Origin: Gimesia fumaroli
GTDB taxonomy: Bacteria > Planctomycetota > Planctomycetia > Planctomycetales > Planctomycetaceae
Assembly: GCF_007754425.1 (NCBI RefSeq)
Contig: NZ_CP037452.1
Span: 7,543,164 to 7,607,163 of the forward strand
Reading direction: 5' to 3'
DNA length: 64,000 bases
Part shown: in pieces, positions 41,925-51,521 of the stretch
Layout: every line of letters begins with the position of its first letter
Numbering within the stretch: position 1 is the stretch's first letter
Program-made: the position numbers and the translations under genes
The notes under the pieces: generated by a model
What the model was told of the DNA's origin: nothing
Seen by the model: the letters and a program-made list of their open reading frames with translations, nothing else
Database searches by the model: none

Positions 41925-43025
41925 TCAGCCGACCTGATCCGGCGTTTTGATTTCTTCTACCAGACTGGGCCGTTGATAACTGGCAGGGATGGTATCCAGA
42001 TTTCGATAGGCGACCAGTTCCGCAACGATGCTTAAGGCAATTTCCGGAACCGTCTGTGAGCCGATGTCGAATCCAAGTGGGGCATGCACGTCCGCCAGTG
42101 CTGCGCGCGGCGTACCCGTGCGCAGCAGATCTTCAAAGATCAGTTTTACTTTACGCTTGCTGCCGATCATCCCGATGTAGCGGGCTTCCGTTTGTGCCAG
42201 ATGCCCGAGTGCCTCTTCATCATGATTGTGTCCTCGTGTCACGATAATGATGAACGTGTCTTTGTTGACGGTCAGATCCGAGAGCACCGTATCGAAGCTT
42301 CCCACAATCAGTTGTTTCGCGTCGGGGAAGCGTTCGGAATTGCAGTACTCCTGGCGGTCATCGACGGCGATGATTTCGAAGCCGACGTCACTGGCAAGCG
42401 CGGCCACTTTCTGACCGATGTGACCACAGCCGACAATCACGAGCTGGCACGTTTGCAGAAAGGTCAGGTAAGCGATGCCTCCATTCACATAGGGCCGCGG
42501 TCGATTTTTAATCGGCTTGAGCCCGTCCCACAATTGCGACGGCGGTTCAGGCTGACCTCTCCAGGCGACGATATTAGATTCGGCATCAATCAAATAGCGG
42601 TCTGTTTCACTTCCGCCGGCAGCGGTCTCCGGGTTGATCACGACCGCTTCGGTGCAGCCTTGATCACCATCCAGCAGTTGCAGCATGCTTTTGTAATACT
42701 CTAAATCCGCTTCACTCCTGATGGGATCCACGAGTACTTTCATCCGGCCGCCACAGATCAGGCCGTCATCCCAGCCGTAATCACTGTCGAGCTGGAAGGT
42801 CATGATTTCTGGTGCGTCTGCTTCAAACATTCTCAGAGCGCGGCGCTTGACTTCGGCTTCGACACAACCGCCGCCCAGTGTGCCCGCCTGCGAGCCATCG
42901 CGATAGATGAGCATGGCGGCGCCCGGTTTTTGTGGCGTAGAGCCGCGAGTTTCGACGAGGCAGGTATAACAGACGGGTTTTTGCTGTTGAACAGCCTGTT
43001 CCAGTTCGAGTAATAATTCTCGCAT
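41925..43025 (-). CDS. XdhC/CoxI-family molybdoenzyme maturation protein
   Basis: A 366-residue protein. The N-terminal XdhC_CoxI domain shows ETRGSTPQKPGAAMLIY, GTLGGGCVEAEV and a CGGRMKVL segment. The C-terminal half is a Rossmann domain (LVIVGCGHIGQKVAALA, DDRQEYCN, VTRGHNHDEEAL, YIGMIGSKRKV). Family members sulfurate and insert the molybdenum cofactor into xanthine-dehydrogenase-type enzymes. No molybdoenzyme gene is nearby. It lies 22 bases after the EboE-like gene on the same strand, so the two are probably cotranscribed. Confidence 0.9.
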   Translation of the reverse strand: MRELLLELEQAVQQQKPVCYTCLVETRGSTPQKPGAAMLIYRDGSQAGTLGGGCVEAEVKRRALRMFEADAPEIMTFQLDSDYGWDDGLICGGRMKVLVDPIRSEADLEYYKSMLQLLDGDQGCTEAVVINPETAAGGSETDRYLIDAESNIVAWRGQPEPPSQLWDGLKPIKNRPRPYVNGGIAYLTFLQTCQLVIVGCGHIGQKVAALASDVGFEIIAVDDRQEYCNSERFPDAKQLIVGSFDTVLSDLTVNKDTFIIIVTRGHNHDEEALGHLAQTEARYIGMIGSKRKVKLIFEDLLRTGTPRAALADVHAPLGFDIGSQTVPEIALSIVAELVAYRNLDTIPASYQRPSLVEEIKTPDQVG

Positions 43026-43047
43026 GGTCGGTTACTTCATCAGATAC

Positions 43048-44214
43048 TTAAAGCGTATTCAAGAGTGTGCGGGCCGCCTGCAGTTCGCACGTCAATCCTT
43101 CGACCAGTGTCGGCTTCTCATCGCCGGGCAGGACTTCCCAGGTGTAGGTTTCAACTTCCAGATGCGGCGCGTAGTCGAGTTCTTTGACAGTGGCCAAAGC
43201 TTGTTTTAATTCTTTGTGCGTGGTCCCCAATGGCCCCAGCGATTTGGCGTCTACTGGCACATGGAAGTGAACCCGAAGTTTTTCCGTCTCTTTCAAACGG
43301 GGATCGGGATCCAGCAGGAATTCTTGGGTGAGATCGACAATCCGATAGAGATCGCCCGTTTCCAGACTGCCGATGGTCTGATGCAGATAGCGGGGCTCAG
43401 CGTAATTAGCGAGCAAAGTCCGGCCGGCTTCATTCTCCCAGGGTTGATCCAGTTCAATGGCATTGGAGATATGAATTTTATTGATGCGAATTTCCGCGTG
43501 GGTAATCTGGCGAATGGAGCCGGGAATGTCTTCAAACTCGACGGCCTGATGGCAGACATCGTAACAGGCTCCCAGGTATTCTCTGACCGTTCCCAGCAAT
43601 TGTTTTTTCGCAGCGCGTTCATAGAGCCGTTCGAAGAACACGATCAATTCGTGCGTGAATTCAATCACACAGAACGGCTCCGGCTCGATCGCCAGGCGAA
43701 TCGTGCGGCCGGTTTCTTCTTTTAATTGTTTCAGAAACGTCGCCAGTTGAATCAGTTGATCGATGCAGGCATTACTGAAGTCGGCGGCGTGCTCGAATTG
43801 TTTGAAGCCGAGCGGAACTGTGGAAATACTGCCTTCGGTTCCTTCCGGTAACAGGGCCGCCAGCACGCGGGCGCAGCCTTTGGTATACTCCAGGCGTTCG
43901 GGTTTGCTCCAGTCGGGCAGATAGACATTTTCTTTCACGCGTTCGCTGTGAAAATTTCCAAATGGAAAGGCATTCAATGTGTAACAGGTCAGTTCGCGTT
44001 TCTGGATTTCTTCAGCAAACTGCAGGTGCCCTTCCGGTGTGGAGAGAATTTCCCGGATCACCGGTTCAGCCAGCCAGAGTCCGGCGGCCAGCGGTGCGTC
44101 CAGTTGTTGTTGAATCGGGATTGTATACTCGTCGAGTTTTTGCAGGATTTCCGATACAGACAAACCGGGATGCACGTTGGTGCAATAACTCAAAGGCAGT
44201 GTATTCAGCGTCAT
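43048..44214 (-). CDS. EboE-like TIM-barrel protein
   Basis: A 388-residue protein of the sugar-phosphate-isomerase-like TIM-barrel group. The start PLSYCTNVHPG, the ELTCYTLNAFPFGNFH segment, IEPEPFC, GACYDVCHQAVEFED and HFHVPVD fit the EboE family. EboE belongs to the eboABCDEF cluster linked to metabolite export in other bacteria. None of the other ebo genes is in view, so the name rests on family resemblance only. It is upstream of xdhC in a probable two-gene operon. Confidence 0.75.
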   Translation of the reverse strand: MTLNTLPLSYCTNVHPGLSVSEILQKLDEYTIPIQQQLDAPLAAGLWLAEPVIREILSTPEGHLQFAEEIQKRELTCYTLNAFPFGNFHSERVKENVYLPDWSKPERLEYTKGCARVLAALLPEGTEGSISTVPLGFKQFEHAADFSNACIDQLIQLATFLKQLKEETGRTIRLAIEPEPFCVIEFTHELIVFFERLYERAAKKQLLGTVREYLGACYDVCHQAVEFEDIPGSIRQITHAEIRINKIHISNAIELDQPWENEAGRTLLANYAEPRYLHQTIGSLETGDLYRIVDLTQEFLLDPDPRLKETEKLRVHFHVPVDAKSLGPLGTTHKELKQALATVKELDYAPHLEVETYTWEVLPGDEKPTLVEGLTCELQAARTLLNTL

Positions 44215-44542
44215 AGAACTTCCTCAGAGGGCCCTCATATCGGTGGGAAGTAGAAATACAGCAAACCAGGCGATTCGCTGTCAACTTCTATCATAACAGA
44301 GACAAACCTGCGGACTACCTGCTAAAAGAATTTACAGGCGGTGATTGCGGTTGTGGAATCAAAATTTCTGGAAAAGACAACTTGTGTTAACATGTCAGTT
44401 TAGCGACGATAACGGGTACGAACCTGCATGAAAACAGACAAAAAGCGGGTTTCTGACAAACTCGGACAGAAACTTTTTGTTATGCTGCGTGTTTAGTACA
44501 GGCGGGTCACTTACCCCGAAATATGGGAGTCAGAAGTCAGTT
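44215..44542. promoter_or_regulatory. divergent interval upstream of the ECF sigma operon
   Basis: 328 bases with no gene; it must contain promoters for the leftward EboE-like gene and the rightward sigma operon. GGGAG at 44525-44529 is the nearest purine-rich ribosome site. I could not identify a convincing ECF-type or sigma-70 promoter. Confidence 0.4.
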
Positions 44543-45160
44543 GTGGTTACTACCGAAATATTGAGTTCACCTTATTTACGCGATCCTGACGTGCAATTGA
44601 TGCTGCGCGCCAAGGAAGGAGATGAAGGTGCGTTCACTGAATTGGTAGCAAACTACCAGGACCGGATTGTCGGAATATTTTGCCATTTGCTGAGGAATCA
44701 GGAAGCAGCGGAGGATTTGGCTCAGGAAGTCTTTTTGCGGATTTATCGTTCGCGCGGCAACTATGAGCCGAAGGCGAAGTTTTCCACCTGGCTGTTTCGG
44801 ATTGCCAATAATCTGGCCAGCAATACGCGTCGCAATAAAGGTCGCCGCCGCGAAGTGTCGCTCAATCCCCAGGATTCCGGTCCGTTGGGCATCAGGCCGG
44901 AAGAGCAGTTACTGATGGAGAAATCAGGAATGATGCCCACCCGGCAGGCCGGTTTGAAAGAGACTCAGGCCGTCGTGCGGCAGGCATTGGAAACATTAAA
45001 CGAGCGTCAACAGATGGCGGTTCTGTTACACAAGTTTGAAGGCATGAGTTATGCGGATATCGGGACTGCAATGAAACTGTCGGAAGCGGCTGTAAAATCA
45101 TTGCTATCCCGGGCACGAGAAAACTTGCGCGTGCAGTTGGAAAAGCATATTAACGGTTAA
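44543..45160 (+). CDS. ECF-type RNA polymerase sigma factor
   Basis: A 205-residue sigma factor. Region 2 is visible as LMLRAKEGDEGAFTELVANYQDRIVGIFCHLL...EAAEDLAQEVFLRIYR and FSTWLFRIANNLASNTRR. Region 4 is ALETLNERQQMAVLLHKFEGMSYADIGTAMKLSEAAVKSLLSRAR. Region 3 is absent, which defines the ECF class. The start is GTG at 44543; the longer TTG frame from 44477 adds unlike residues. It is followed 33 bases later by a probable anti-sigma factor, so it is likely held at the membrane until a signal arrives. Confidence 0.92.
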   Translation: MVTTEILSSPYLRDPDVQLMLRAKEGDEGAFTELVANYQDRIVGIFCHLLRNQEAAEDLAQEVFLRIYRSRGNYEPKAKFSTWLFRIANNLASNTRRNKGRRREVSLNPQDSGPLGIRPEEQLLMEKSGMMPTRQAGLKETQAVVRQALETLNERQQMAVLLHKFEGMSYADIGTAMKLSEAAVKSLLSRARENLRVQLEKHING

Positions 45161-45193
45161 AACAAAAACAGGAATTCGTGGTAGAATCCTAAA

Positions 45194-45715
45194 ATGAAAA
45201 AAGAGATCAAAGAAGAAAAAATCGAAAAGCTGGTTGCTTACCTTGATGGCGAGGTGACAGAGCAGGAAGCGATCGAGGTTGAGCAGTCTCTCTCAACTGA
45301 TGAGAAAACGCGTGCGCACGTTGATTCCCTGGAGCGAACCTGGGAGTTATTGGACAAGCTGCCGATCACCAAAGCCTCCAGTGAGTTCACCGATAAAACG
45401 CTCTCTACGATTAAAACCGTTCAACTGGAAGCGCAGGCTGCGGAAGAAGCGAATCGATCGGGCTTTTCGTTAAGTAAAAAATCACAGCAACAACTGCGGA
45501 GAGCAGCGATTGCCGGTGGCTGGATGGTGGGATTGGCCTGTTCGATCTATATCGGCTTTGCCATCACCAACCAGTGGGTGCCGGAAGAGTCAGAGCCATT
45601 GCTCAGAGAGTTATCATTTATCGAAAACCTGGACACCTATTCGGAAGTCCAAAGTCTGGAATTTCTGGAAGAATTGCAGCAATCAGGAACCTTCAATGAA
45701 ACCGCGCAGCAGTAA
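45194..45715 (+). CDS. probable anti-sigma factor, zinc-motif-free
   Basis: A 173-residue protein with an acidic/basic N-terminal helical domain (KIEKLVAYLDGEVTEQEAIEVEQSL...WELLDKL) of the anti-sigma type. One membrane helix (about residues 105-127) and a short outer tail follow. The HxxxCxxC motif of ZAS anti-sigma factors is absent, so binding would rely on the helical fold alone. Identification rests mainly on position directly after the sigma gene and on topology. It overlaps the next gene by 20 bases. Confidence 0.75.
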   Translation: MKKEIKEEKIEKLVAYLDGEVTEQEAIEVEQSLSTDEKTRAHVDSLERTWELLDKLPITKASSEFTDKTLSTIKTVQLEAQAAEEANRSGFSLSKKSQQQLRRAAIAGGWMVGLACSIYIGFAITNQWVPEESEPLLRELSFIENLDTYSEVQSLEFLEELQQSGTFNETAQQ

Positions 45716-47039
45716 AAACGTTCAACGGCGTTCCCCAGGCGCAGGCAAATCCACAAGCCAGGCACCGGCTTTGTGGCCGCTGCTGTTGCGCGCGGTGGGA
45801 GTCGGAATGGGAACCGTTGTCTGTGTGATGGTGCTGCTGGGCGCCAGTGGTGCGGATGAAAATCAAGAGGCTGCCAATCGCAAGAAAATTGAAGCGATGA
45901 CGCCCGCCGAGCGCGCACAATTAAAACGCAATTACGAAAAGTTTCAGAAGCTGTCAGACGCTGAAAAGCAACGCTACCGGAAGATTCATCAAGCGACACA
46001 CAAGCAGCCTGAGTTGAATCGGGTGATGCGTTCTTATTGCAACTGGGTCAAAACACTCTCTCCCTGGGAGCAGGAAGACCTGAGGAATGCAACTCCGGAA
46101 GAACGCATCGAATTGATTCGCAAATTCCGTTCAACCCATCAAAGGCCGGGCCGCCGTCGTAGCAACCGGTATTATCGCGAGATCTCACAAATTCTGGAAG
46201 TCGATGTCTTCAAAGACCCTAAGATGAAATTCATGTGGGTTCCCGCACCACCACCGGAACTGTTTAAAGAAGTGATCGAGATCATTGAAAAAAGTTTGCC
46301 AGATCCGATGACGTATCCTCAGCCGAAAAATCAGATGTCTGACCTGGCGCAGTCTCTGGCCGTTTTGCAGGCAGCACTCGATGTCAAAAAACGTCAGGAT
46401 GATGTAGACGGTGCTGATTGGCCGCGTCCCGAAGTAGTCGACCAAATTCACGAGTTATGGGACGACCATAAATATGCGATCAACAAGCTTGGTGATAAAC
46501 GGGGCGGCCCCAGAGTCGATGCCCTTCGTGGTCGTGGCGATTTGCGCCGCGTGCAGATACCGATTTTTTTAGCAAAAGGACTGATGGACCAGTTATACAC
46601 TTCAGTGAGACAGGAACTGGCACAAATCAATCCTCCGGATGAAAAGTTGCATCACTATTTTGAGAAGACGATGGATTCAAAATCAAAAGAGTATCTGATG
46701 AAGCTTCCGCCTGAGGAAATGCAGGAAATATTGAAGTTTCGATATTTGACCCATCATCTACCGCCGGAAGTCCAGAAAAAGATCGACCAGCAGTCAGACG
46801 AGGTTAAGAATTTAATTATCCGACAATTATTGCGAGGGATTGAAAGACGATGGTTCTTCTTCGAGGGACCCGGCGGGCGTAGCACGAAAGAACATCTGAA
46901 CGAGAAAAACGACCGCCCCAACAAAGGATTTCGCGGGCCCGGTAATCGTGGCCCCGGCGAGCGACCGAATCGCGACCGGAGACCAGGTCAAGGACCTCCT
47001 AGACGTCCCGGTCCGCCACCTGAGAAGCCTGATGCTTGA
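45696..47039 (+). CDS. membrane-anchored DUF3106-like protein of the ECF operon
   Basis: A 447-residue protein starting at the ATG at 45696, 20 bases inside the anti-sigma gene, with AGGAA just upstream. A basic N-terminus precedes one membrane helix (about residues 28-50). The next 150 residues contain DUF3106-type repeats (MTPAERAQLKRNYEKFQKLSDAEKQRYRK and LSPWEQEDLRNATPEERIELIRKFR). The C-terminus is a Pro/Arg/Gly-rich, probably disordered tail. Overlap and order make it part of the sigma/anti-sigma unit, perhaps as a third membrane partner or output. The function is unknown. Confidence 0.75.
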   Translation: MKPRSSKNVQRRSPGAGKSTSQAPALWPLLLRAVGVGMGTVVCVMVLLGASGADENQEAANRKKIEAMTPAERAQLKRNYEKFQKLSDAEKQRYRKIHQATHKQPELNRVMRSYCNWVKTLSPWEQEDLRNATPEERIELIRKFRSTHQRPGRRRSNRYYREISQILEVDVFKDPKMKFMWVPAPPPELFKEVIEIIEKSLPDPMTYPQPKNQMSDLAQSLAVLQAALDVKKRQDDVDGADWPRPEVVDQIHELWDDHKYAINKLGDKRGGPRVDALRGRGDLRRVQIPIFLAKGLMDQLYTSVRQELAQINPPDEKLHHYFEKTMDSKSKEYLMKLPPEEMQEILKFRYLTHHLPPEVQKKIDQQSDEVKNLIIRQLLRGIERRWFFFEGPGGRSTKEHLNEKNDRPNKGFRGPGNRGPGERPNRDRRPGQGPPRRPGPPPEKPDA

Positions 47040-47175
47040 AAATCGGGACGAAATCCTGTCTGATAGATTCTGAAACAAGATCAGAGTTTTCTACCTCGAA
47101 CCGAAGTTTCTGCGCGTCTTGAGATGCGCAGCCATTCTGCGGCGGCAGGTTTCCATTAAAAACAGGAGCGATCCC

Positions 47176-47910
47176 ATGTTGCGTTCATTCATCTCAGCCA
47201 GCCTGATCACAGGGCTGATGCTGGTTACCTTTGCTGGAATCAACGATCTTCAGGCCAAAGACCCCGCACCGCTAAAAACATTCAAAAAAGGTCAGATCCC
47301 CCAAAGCATGCAGGGTCTGCCTTTGTTGTTTCATGAGAATTTCCAGGCAGGGAATTCCAAACATTGGGAGCTTACGGACGATACTGCCTGGAAAATTATC
47401 AAGCAGGGCGACAACAAAGCATTCAGCCTGACGAAGAAACGCAGCAAATATGAACCGCCGGTTCGCTCGCCTTATAATCGTGCGTTATTGAAAAACATTT
47501 CCGTTAGCGATTTCGTTTTTGATGTCAAATTACAATCGACAATTCCCGATTACGGGCATCGGGATTTATGTCTGTTCTTTGGTTATCAGGATAACGCCCA
47601 TTTTTACTATGTGCATCTCGGTAAAAAGACCGACGATCATGCCAACCAGATCTTCATCGTGAATGATAAACCACGCACCAAGATTTCGACCAAAACCACT
47701 CCGGGTACAGACTGGGATGACGAATGGCATCATGCCCGCGTTGTCCGTGATACAGAAACCGGCTCCATCAAAATTTATTTTGATAACATGAAAGAACCGA
47801 TTATGACGGCGACTGATAAAACGTTTCTGTCGGGACGCGTCGGTATTGGCTCGTTCGATGACACCGGTAATTTTGATGAGATTCTCCTGTTCGGTAAAAA
47901 AGTCGAATAG
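47176..47910 (+). CDS. exported lectin/glucanase-fold (DUF1080-like) protein
   Basis: A 244-residue protein with a signal peptide (to about residue 26, LQAKD) and AGGAG nine bases upstream of the ATG. The mature region follows the concanavalin-A-like fold: LLFHENFQAGNSKHWELTDDTAWKI, VSDFVFDVKLQST, HRDLCLFFGYQDNAHFYYVHLG, WHHARVVRDTETGSIKIYFDN and GRVGIGSFDDTGNFDEI. This resembles planctomycete DUF1080 proteins, which bind or cleave glycosides. No catalytic residue is assigned. It precedes the hydrolase by 73 bases on the same strand. Confidence 0.75.
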   Translation: MLRSFISASLITGLMLVTFAGINDLQAKDPAPLKTFKKGQIPQSMQGLPLLFHENFQAGNSKHWELTDDTAWKIIKQGDNKAFSLTKKRSKYEPPVRSPYNRALLKNISVSDFVFDVKLQSTIPDYGHRDLCLFFGYQDNAHFYYVHLGKKTDDHANQIFIVNDKPRTKISTKTTPGTDWDDEWHHARVVRDTETGSIKIYFDNMKEPIMTATDKTFLSGRVGIGSFDDTGNFDEILLFGKKVE

Positions 47911-47983
47911 CAGCCGTCGTCGGTCGTGTCTGATTTCATCGTTCTCACTGATCCGCATTTTTGACCCCACCAACCAGGAACAT

Positions 47984-50350
47984 ATGATGCGATACCTGTC
48001 CCCCCTGTTTGTCGTCGCTTTATTCGTTAGTTTCCCTTCCTTAGTTTTGGCGCAAGCTTTGGAGTTTCCGGAACAACTGCCGGGGACGACGGCGCTCGAA
48101 CTGACGGTCCCGCTTGACGAACATATGGTGGCGGGCATTGACCGTTACGCCTTAAATGCTCTGGCGCAGTCTCCGGAATTGCGTCCCGCGAAATGGAACT
48201 ATGATTTCAGCAGTCATGCTGCATTTATTGAAAGTATTAAAGACAATCGGCGGCGGTTCAAAACCATCATTGGCGCCGTTGACCCGCGCGTTGCCGGTCC
48301 CGGTTTTGAACTGTTGACGACGACGGAAAATACATCAGTGATTGCCGAGTGTCCGCAGTTCAAAGTGCATGTCGTGCGTTGGCAGGTGCTGGACGGCATG
48401 ACCGCGGCGGGGCTCTTGTTACAACCGACCGGGGACATCAAAGCACGCGTGGTGGCATTGCCCGATGCTGACTGGACGCCGGAAATGTTCATCGGCTTGA
48501 CGCCGGGCGTTCCCAAGTCGGCACAGATTCCGCTCAAGCTGGCTGCTTCGGGAGTTCAGGTTGTTATTCCCACATTGATGAGTCGCGAATCTGATTTCTC
48601 CGGTCATCCGAAAGTGTTTTATACCAACCAGCCGCACCGCGAGTACATCTATCGTATGGCGTTTGAAATGGGGCGGCACGTGATTGGATACGAAGTACAA
48701 AAAGTAATGGCGGCGGTTGATCAGTTTGAGCGTCTGGATAAACAAGAGCATCGTATTTTACCAATCGGTGTGGTCGGCGTGGGTGAAGGTGCTTTGCTGG
48801 CATTCTTCAGTGGTGCCGCCGATTATCGCATCAAAGCCACATGGGTGGCCGGCTATTTTCAACAACGTGAAAACGTCTGGCAGGAACCCATTTATCGAAA
48901 CGTCTGGAGCCAGCTCACCGAGTTTGGCGATGCAGAGATCGCGGGTATGATTGCGCCGCGCACGTGTGTGATTGAAGCCTGTTCGGTGCCTGTTGTGGAT
49001 GGCCCCCCAAAAGCTAAGCCGGGAATCAGAGCTTCTGCGGCACCCGGGGTAATAAACATCGCATCGCCTGAATCGGTCCGCGCAGAATATGCCCGGGCGG
49101 CACCGGTATTCGAGAAACTGGGGCTCAAACAGAATTTGTCACTGGTAATAAAAGGTGATGGCACCGAACCCGCAGGATCGGATCAGGCCCGCCAGCAGTT
49201 TCTATTTGGCTTAAGAGTCAAAATGAATAAAAAACGACTTCCGCCTGTTGAGTTAACGCCCGTTGCCAGTGGAGTGGTCGTTGACCCCACAGCGCGACAG
49301 GAACAGCAGTTTAATGAAATGAATGAATTCACACAGGAAGTCTTGAACCGATCATCCCGCTATCGGGATGAGGAATGGCAGCCGAGTAAATATAAATCGG
49401 TTGAAGCGTGGGAAAAAGTTTCCGATCAACTGCGTGCGAAAGTATATGACGAACTGATCGGCCGGCTTCCTGAGCCTGCTAAACCGGTTCCTCTGAATGT
49501 CAAAACACGTAAGGTAATTCAGCACGCAGACTATCAGGGCTATGAAGTCATGCTGGATGTGATGCCCGAGATCGTTGCCGGCGGGATTCTACTGATTCCC
49601 AATGATCTGAAACCCGGAGAACAGCGTCCTGTCGTGGTCTGTCAGCATGGGCTGGAAGGTACGCCGAAGGACACGATCACCCATGAAGGGCGCATGTTTC
49701 GCGCCTACAAAGCCTTCAGCGAGCAGTTGGTGAAAAAGGGACTCATTGTCTATGCACCACAAAATCCGTATCGAGGCTTTGATCGGTTTCGTACGTTACA
49801 GCGAAAATCGAATCCCATGCAGCGCTCCCTTTTCAGTTACATTATCCCCCAGCATGAAAGCACGTTGGCCTGGCTCGATTCGCTTCCGTTCGTTGACGGG
49901 AAACGGATTGGGTTTTACGGGCTTTCCTATGGCGGTAAGACAGCCGTGCGTGTGCCCCCGTTTGTGAAGCAGTATGTCTTCTCGATTTGTTCGGGTGACT
50001 TTAACGAATGGGTTCGCAAGAACGCCGACAGTGCCCACCGCTATAGTTATGTGTTTCATGGTGAATACGAAATCTTTGAGTGGAACATGGGACATGTCGC
50101 CAATTATGCCGAGCTGTCTTATCTGATGGCGCCACGGGCCTTCATGGTCGAACGCGGGCACAACGATGGTGTCGCCCCCGATGAATGGGTGGCAGCCGAA
50201 TACGCTAAAGTCAGGCGGTTTTATGTGCAGATGGGAATCGGCGATCGGACGGAAATCGAATATTTCGATGGACCGCATACAATCAATGGGAAAGATACCT
50301 TTGCCTTCATTCTGCGCAACCTGAATTGGCCCGATCCGGGTCAAAAATAG
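47984..50350 (+). CDS. exported alpha/beta hydrolase, two-part
   Basis: A 788-residue secreted protein with a signal peptide (to about residue 22). AGGA precedes tandem ATGs at 47984 and 47987. The N-terminal half is an alpha/beta-hydrolase-like module with no clear Ser elbow (LPIGVVGVGEGALLAFFSGAA). The C-terminal half has the full set: VVCQHGLEGTPKD (oxyanion), the nucleophile elbow GLSYGGKTAVR, and a late FDGPHTINGKDTF that probably carries the His. It resembles dienelactone hydrolase/acetyl-xylan-esterase-type planctomycete proteins. The substrate is unknown. Confidence 0.8.
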   Translation: MMRYLSPLFVVALFVSFPSLVLAQALEFPEQLPGTTALELTVPLDEHMVAGIDRYALNALAQSPELRPAKWNYDFSSHAAFIESIKDNRRRFKTIIGAVDPRVAGPGFELLTTTENTSVIAECPQFKVHVVRWQVLDGMTAAGLLLQPTGDIKARVVALPDADWTPEMFIGLTPGVPKSAQIPLKLAASGVQVVIPTLMSRESDFSGHPKVFYTNQPHREYIYRMAFEMGRHVIGYEVQKVMAAVDQFERLDKQEHRILPIGVVGVGEGALLAFFSGAADYRIKATWVAGYFQQRENVWQEPIYRNVWSQLTEFGDAEIAGMIAPRTCVIEACSVPVVDGPPKAKPGIRASAAPGVINIASPESVRAEYARAAPVFEKLGLKQNLSLVIKGDGTEPAGSDQARQQFLFGLRVKMNKKRLPPVELTPVASGVVVDPTARQEQQFNEMNEFTQEVLNRSSRYRDEEWQPSKYKSVEAWEKVSDQLRAKVYDELIGRLPEPAKPVPLNVKTRKVIQHADYQGYEVMLDVMPEIVAGGILLIPNDLKPGEQRPVVVCQHGLEGTPKDTITHEGRMFRAYKAFSEQLVKKGLIVYAPQNPYRGFDRFRTLQRKSNPMQRSLFSYIIPQHESTLAWLDSLPFVDGKRIGFYGLSYGGKTAVRVPPFVKQYVFSICSGDFNEWVRKNADSAHRYSYVFHGEYEIFEWNMGHVANYAELSYLMAPRAFMVERGHNDGVAPDEWVAAEYAKVRRFYVQMGIGDRTEIEYFDGPHTINGKDTFAFILRNLNWPDPGQK

Positions 50351-50579
50351 GCCCTGATGCCTGACAGTTCGGTTTTCCCGGGTAAAAAAGCGTTCGTTCA
50401 CATGCGAATTTCGCGATTAATGTGTATGTTATAATTGCCGGTAGATATAAAATCAGGGCGGTGTATACTTGCGGATAGTGTTCGTGGTCCCCTTCGGGAG
50501 GGCAATGAAGGTCAGGCTGCATTTATAGCTATTGCCCTTTTTCAGAGTCAGACTTTTCATTCCAAATGGGCTATCAAAC

Positions 50580-51509
50580 ATGAGTAAAGCTGCCACAGGT
50601 TCAGAGGAAGAAGTTCCCCAGGAATCAACGCTGGAAACGGATATCAAGTCACTGAAAGAGATCAGTGCGAATTTGAAAATGGACTACAATGGCAACATCT
50701 CTCAAGTTTCATTTTCGGGTTCGAAGCTGGTTGATGCCGGGTTGGTCTACCTCGGACGTTTGTCAAAACTCCGGAAGCTGGACCTGTCTGGTTCGAAAGT
50801 CACCGACGAGGGAATGGTTCACATCAAGCCGTTGAAGAGCTTGCGCGAAGTCTCTCTGCATGGCATTCCGGTGTCCGATGAAGGGCTGGGGGAATTCAAA
50901 AAGTTAACCAACCTGGAAATTCTCAATCTGTCTCGCACCAAGGTAACCGACGCCGGTTTAAAACACCTCAAAGGCCTGGATAGCCTGAAGGAGCTTTATC
51001 TGACTGGCATGGAAATCACCGATGACGGGCTGGCGCATCTTTCAGGATTGAAAAGCTTAGAAACATTGGGCCTGTCTGAAACACAGATATCAGATGAGGG
51101 GCTGGCGGATATTAAAGGGTTGAAAAAACTGCGGGTCCTTCTGCTGCGAGACACTCATATTTCCGACGACGGTCTAAAGCAAATCAAAGGGCTTACCCGT
51201 TTACAGCGACTCTGGTTACGCAATACGAATGTGACCGACGACGGTATGAAATACCTGGCCAAAATGAAAGACATGGAATGGCTCGAGTTGAACGATACTG
51301 AAGTTGGCAACGCCGGTATTTCGGAACTCAAGGTGCTTGAGAACATCGTAGATATGAACCTGCGGAATACAAACGTGACCGATAAATGTATTCCTTCGCT
51401 CAAAAAGATGAAAAATCTGGGCACACTTTATATCGACGGGACAGAAATTACCGAAGAGGGAATCGCCAAACTTGAAAAAGCGCTCCCTTATTGCCGGGTA
51501 GAGCAGTAA
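50580..51509 (+). CDS. leucine-rich-repeat protein
   Basis: A 309-residue protein made almost entirely of about ten 24-residue leucine-rich repeats of the type LxxLxLSxTxVTDxGLxxLxGL. The acidic N-terminus precedes the first repeat. No signal peptide or membrane segment is visible, so it is probably cytoplasmic. This cysteine-containing bacterial LRR style is a protein-interaction scaffold and is abundant in planctomycetes. The start is ATG at 50580; the longer frame from 50532 adds hydrophobic residues unlike the rest. It is convergent with the SDR gene 12 bases away. Confidence 0.88.
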   Translation: MSKAATGSEEEVPQESTLETDIKSLKEISANLKMDYNGNISQVSFSGSKLVDAGLVYLGRLSKLRKLDLSGSKVTDEGMVHIKPLKSLREVSLHGIPVSDEGLGEFKKLTNLEILNLSRTKVTDAGLKHLKGLDSLKELYLTGMEITDDGLAHLSGLKSLETLGLSETQISDEGLADIKGLKKLRVLLLRDTHISDDGLKQIKGLTRLQRLWLRNTNVTDDGMKYLAKMKDMEWLELNDTEVGNAGISELKVLENIVDMNLRNTNVTDKCIPSLKKMKNLGTLYIDGTEITEEGIAKLEKALPYCRVEQ

Positions 51510-51521
51510 GCGAACGGATTC

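Noticed and set aside
45510-45695. Longer start for the DUF3106-like gene
   Set aside because: It would be an out-of-frame read of the anti-sigma gene; the ATG at 45696 has a ribosome site and begins a proper basic/hydrophobic N-terminus.
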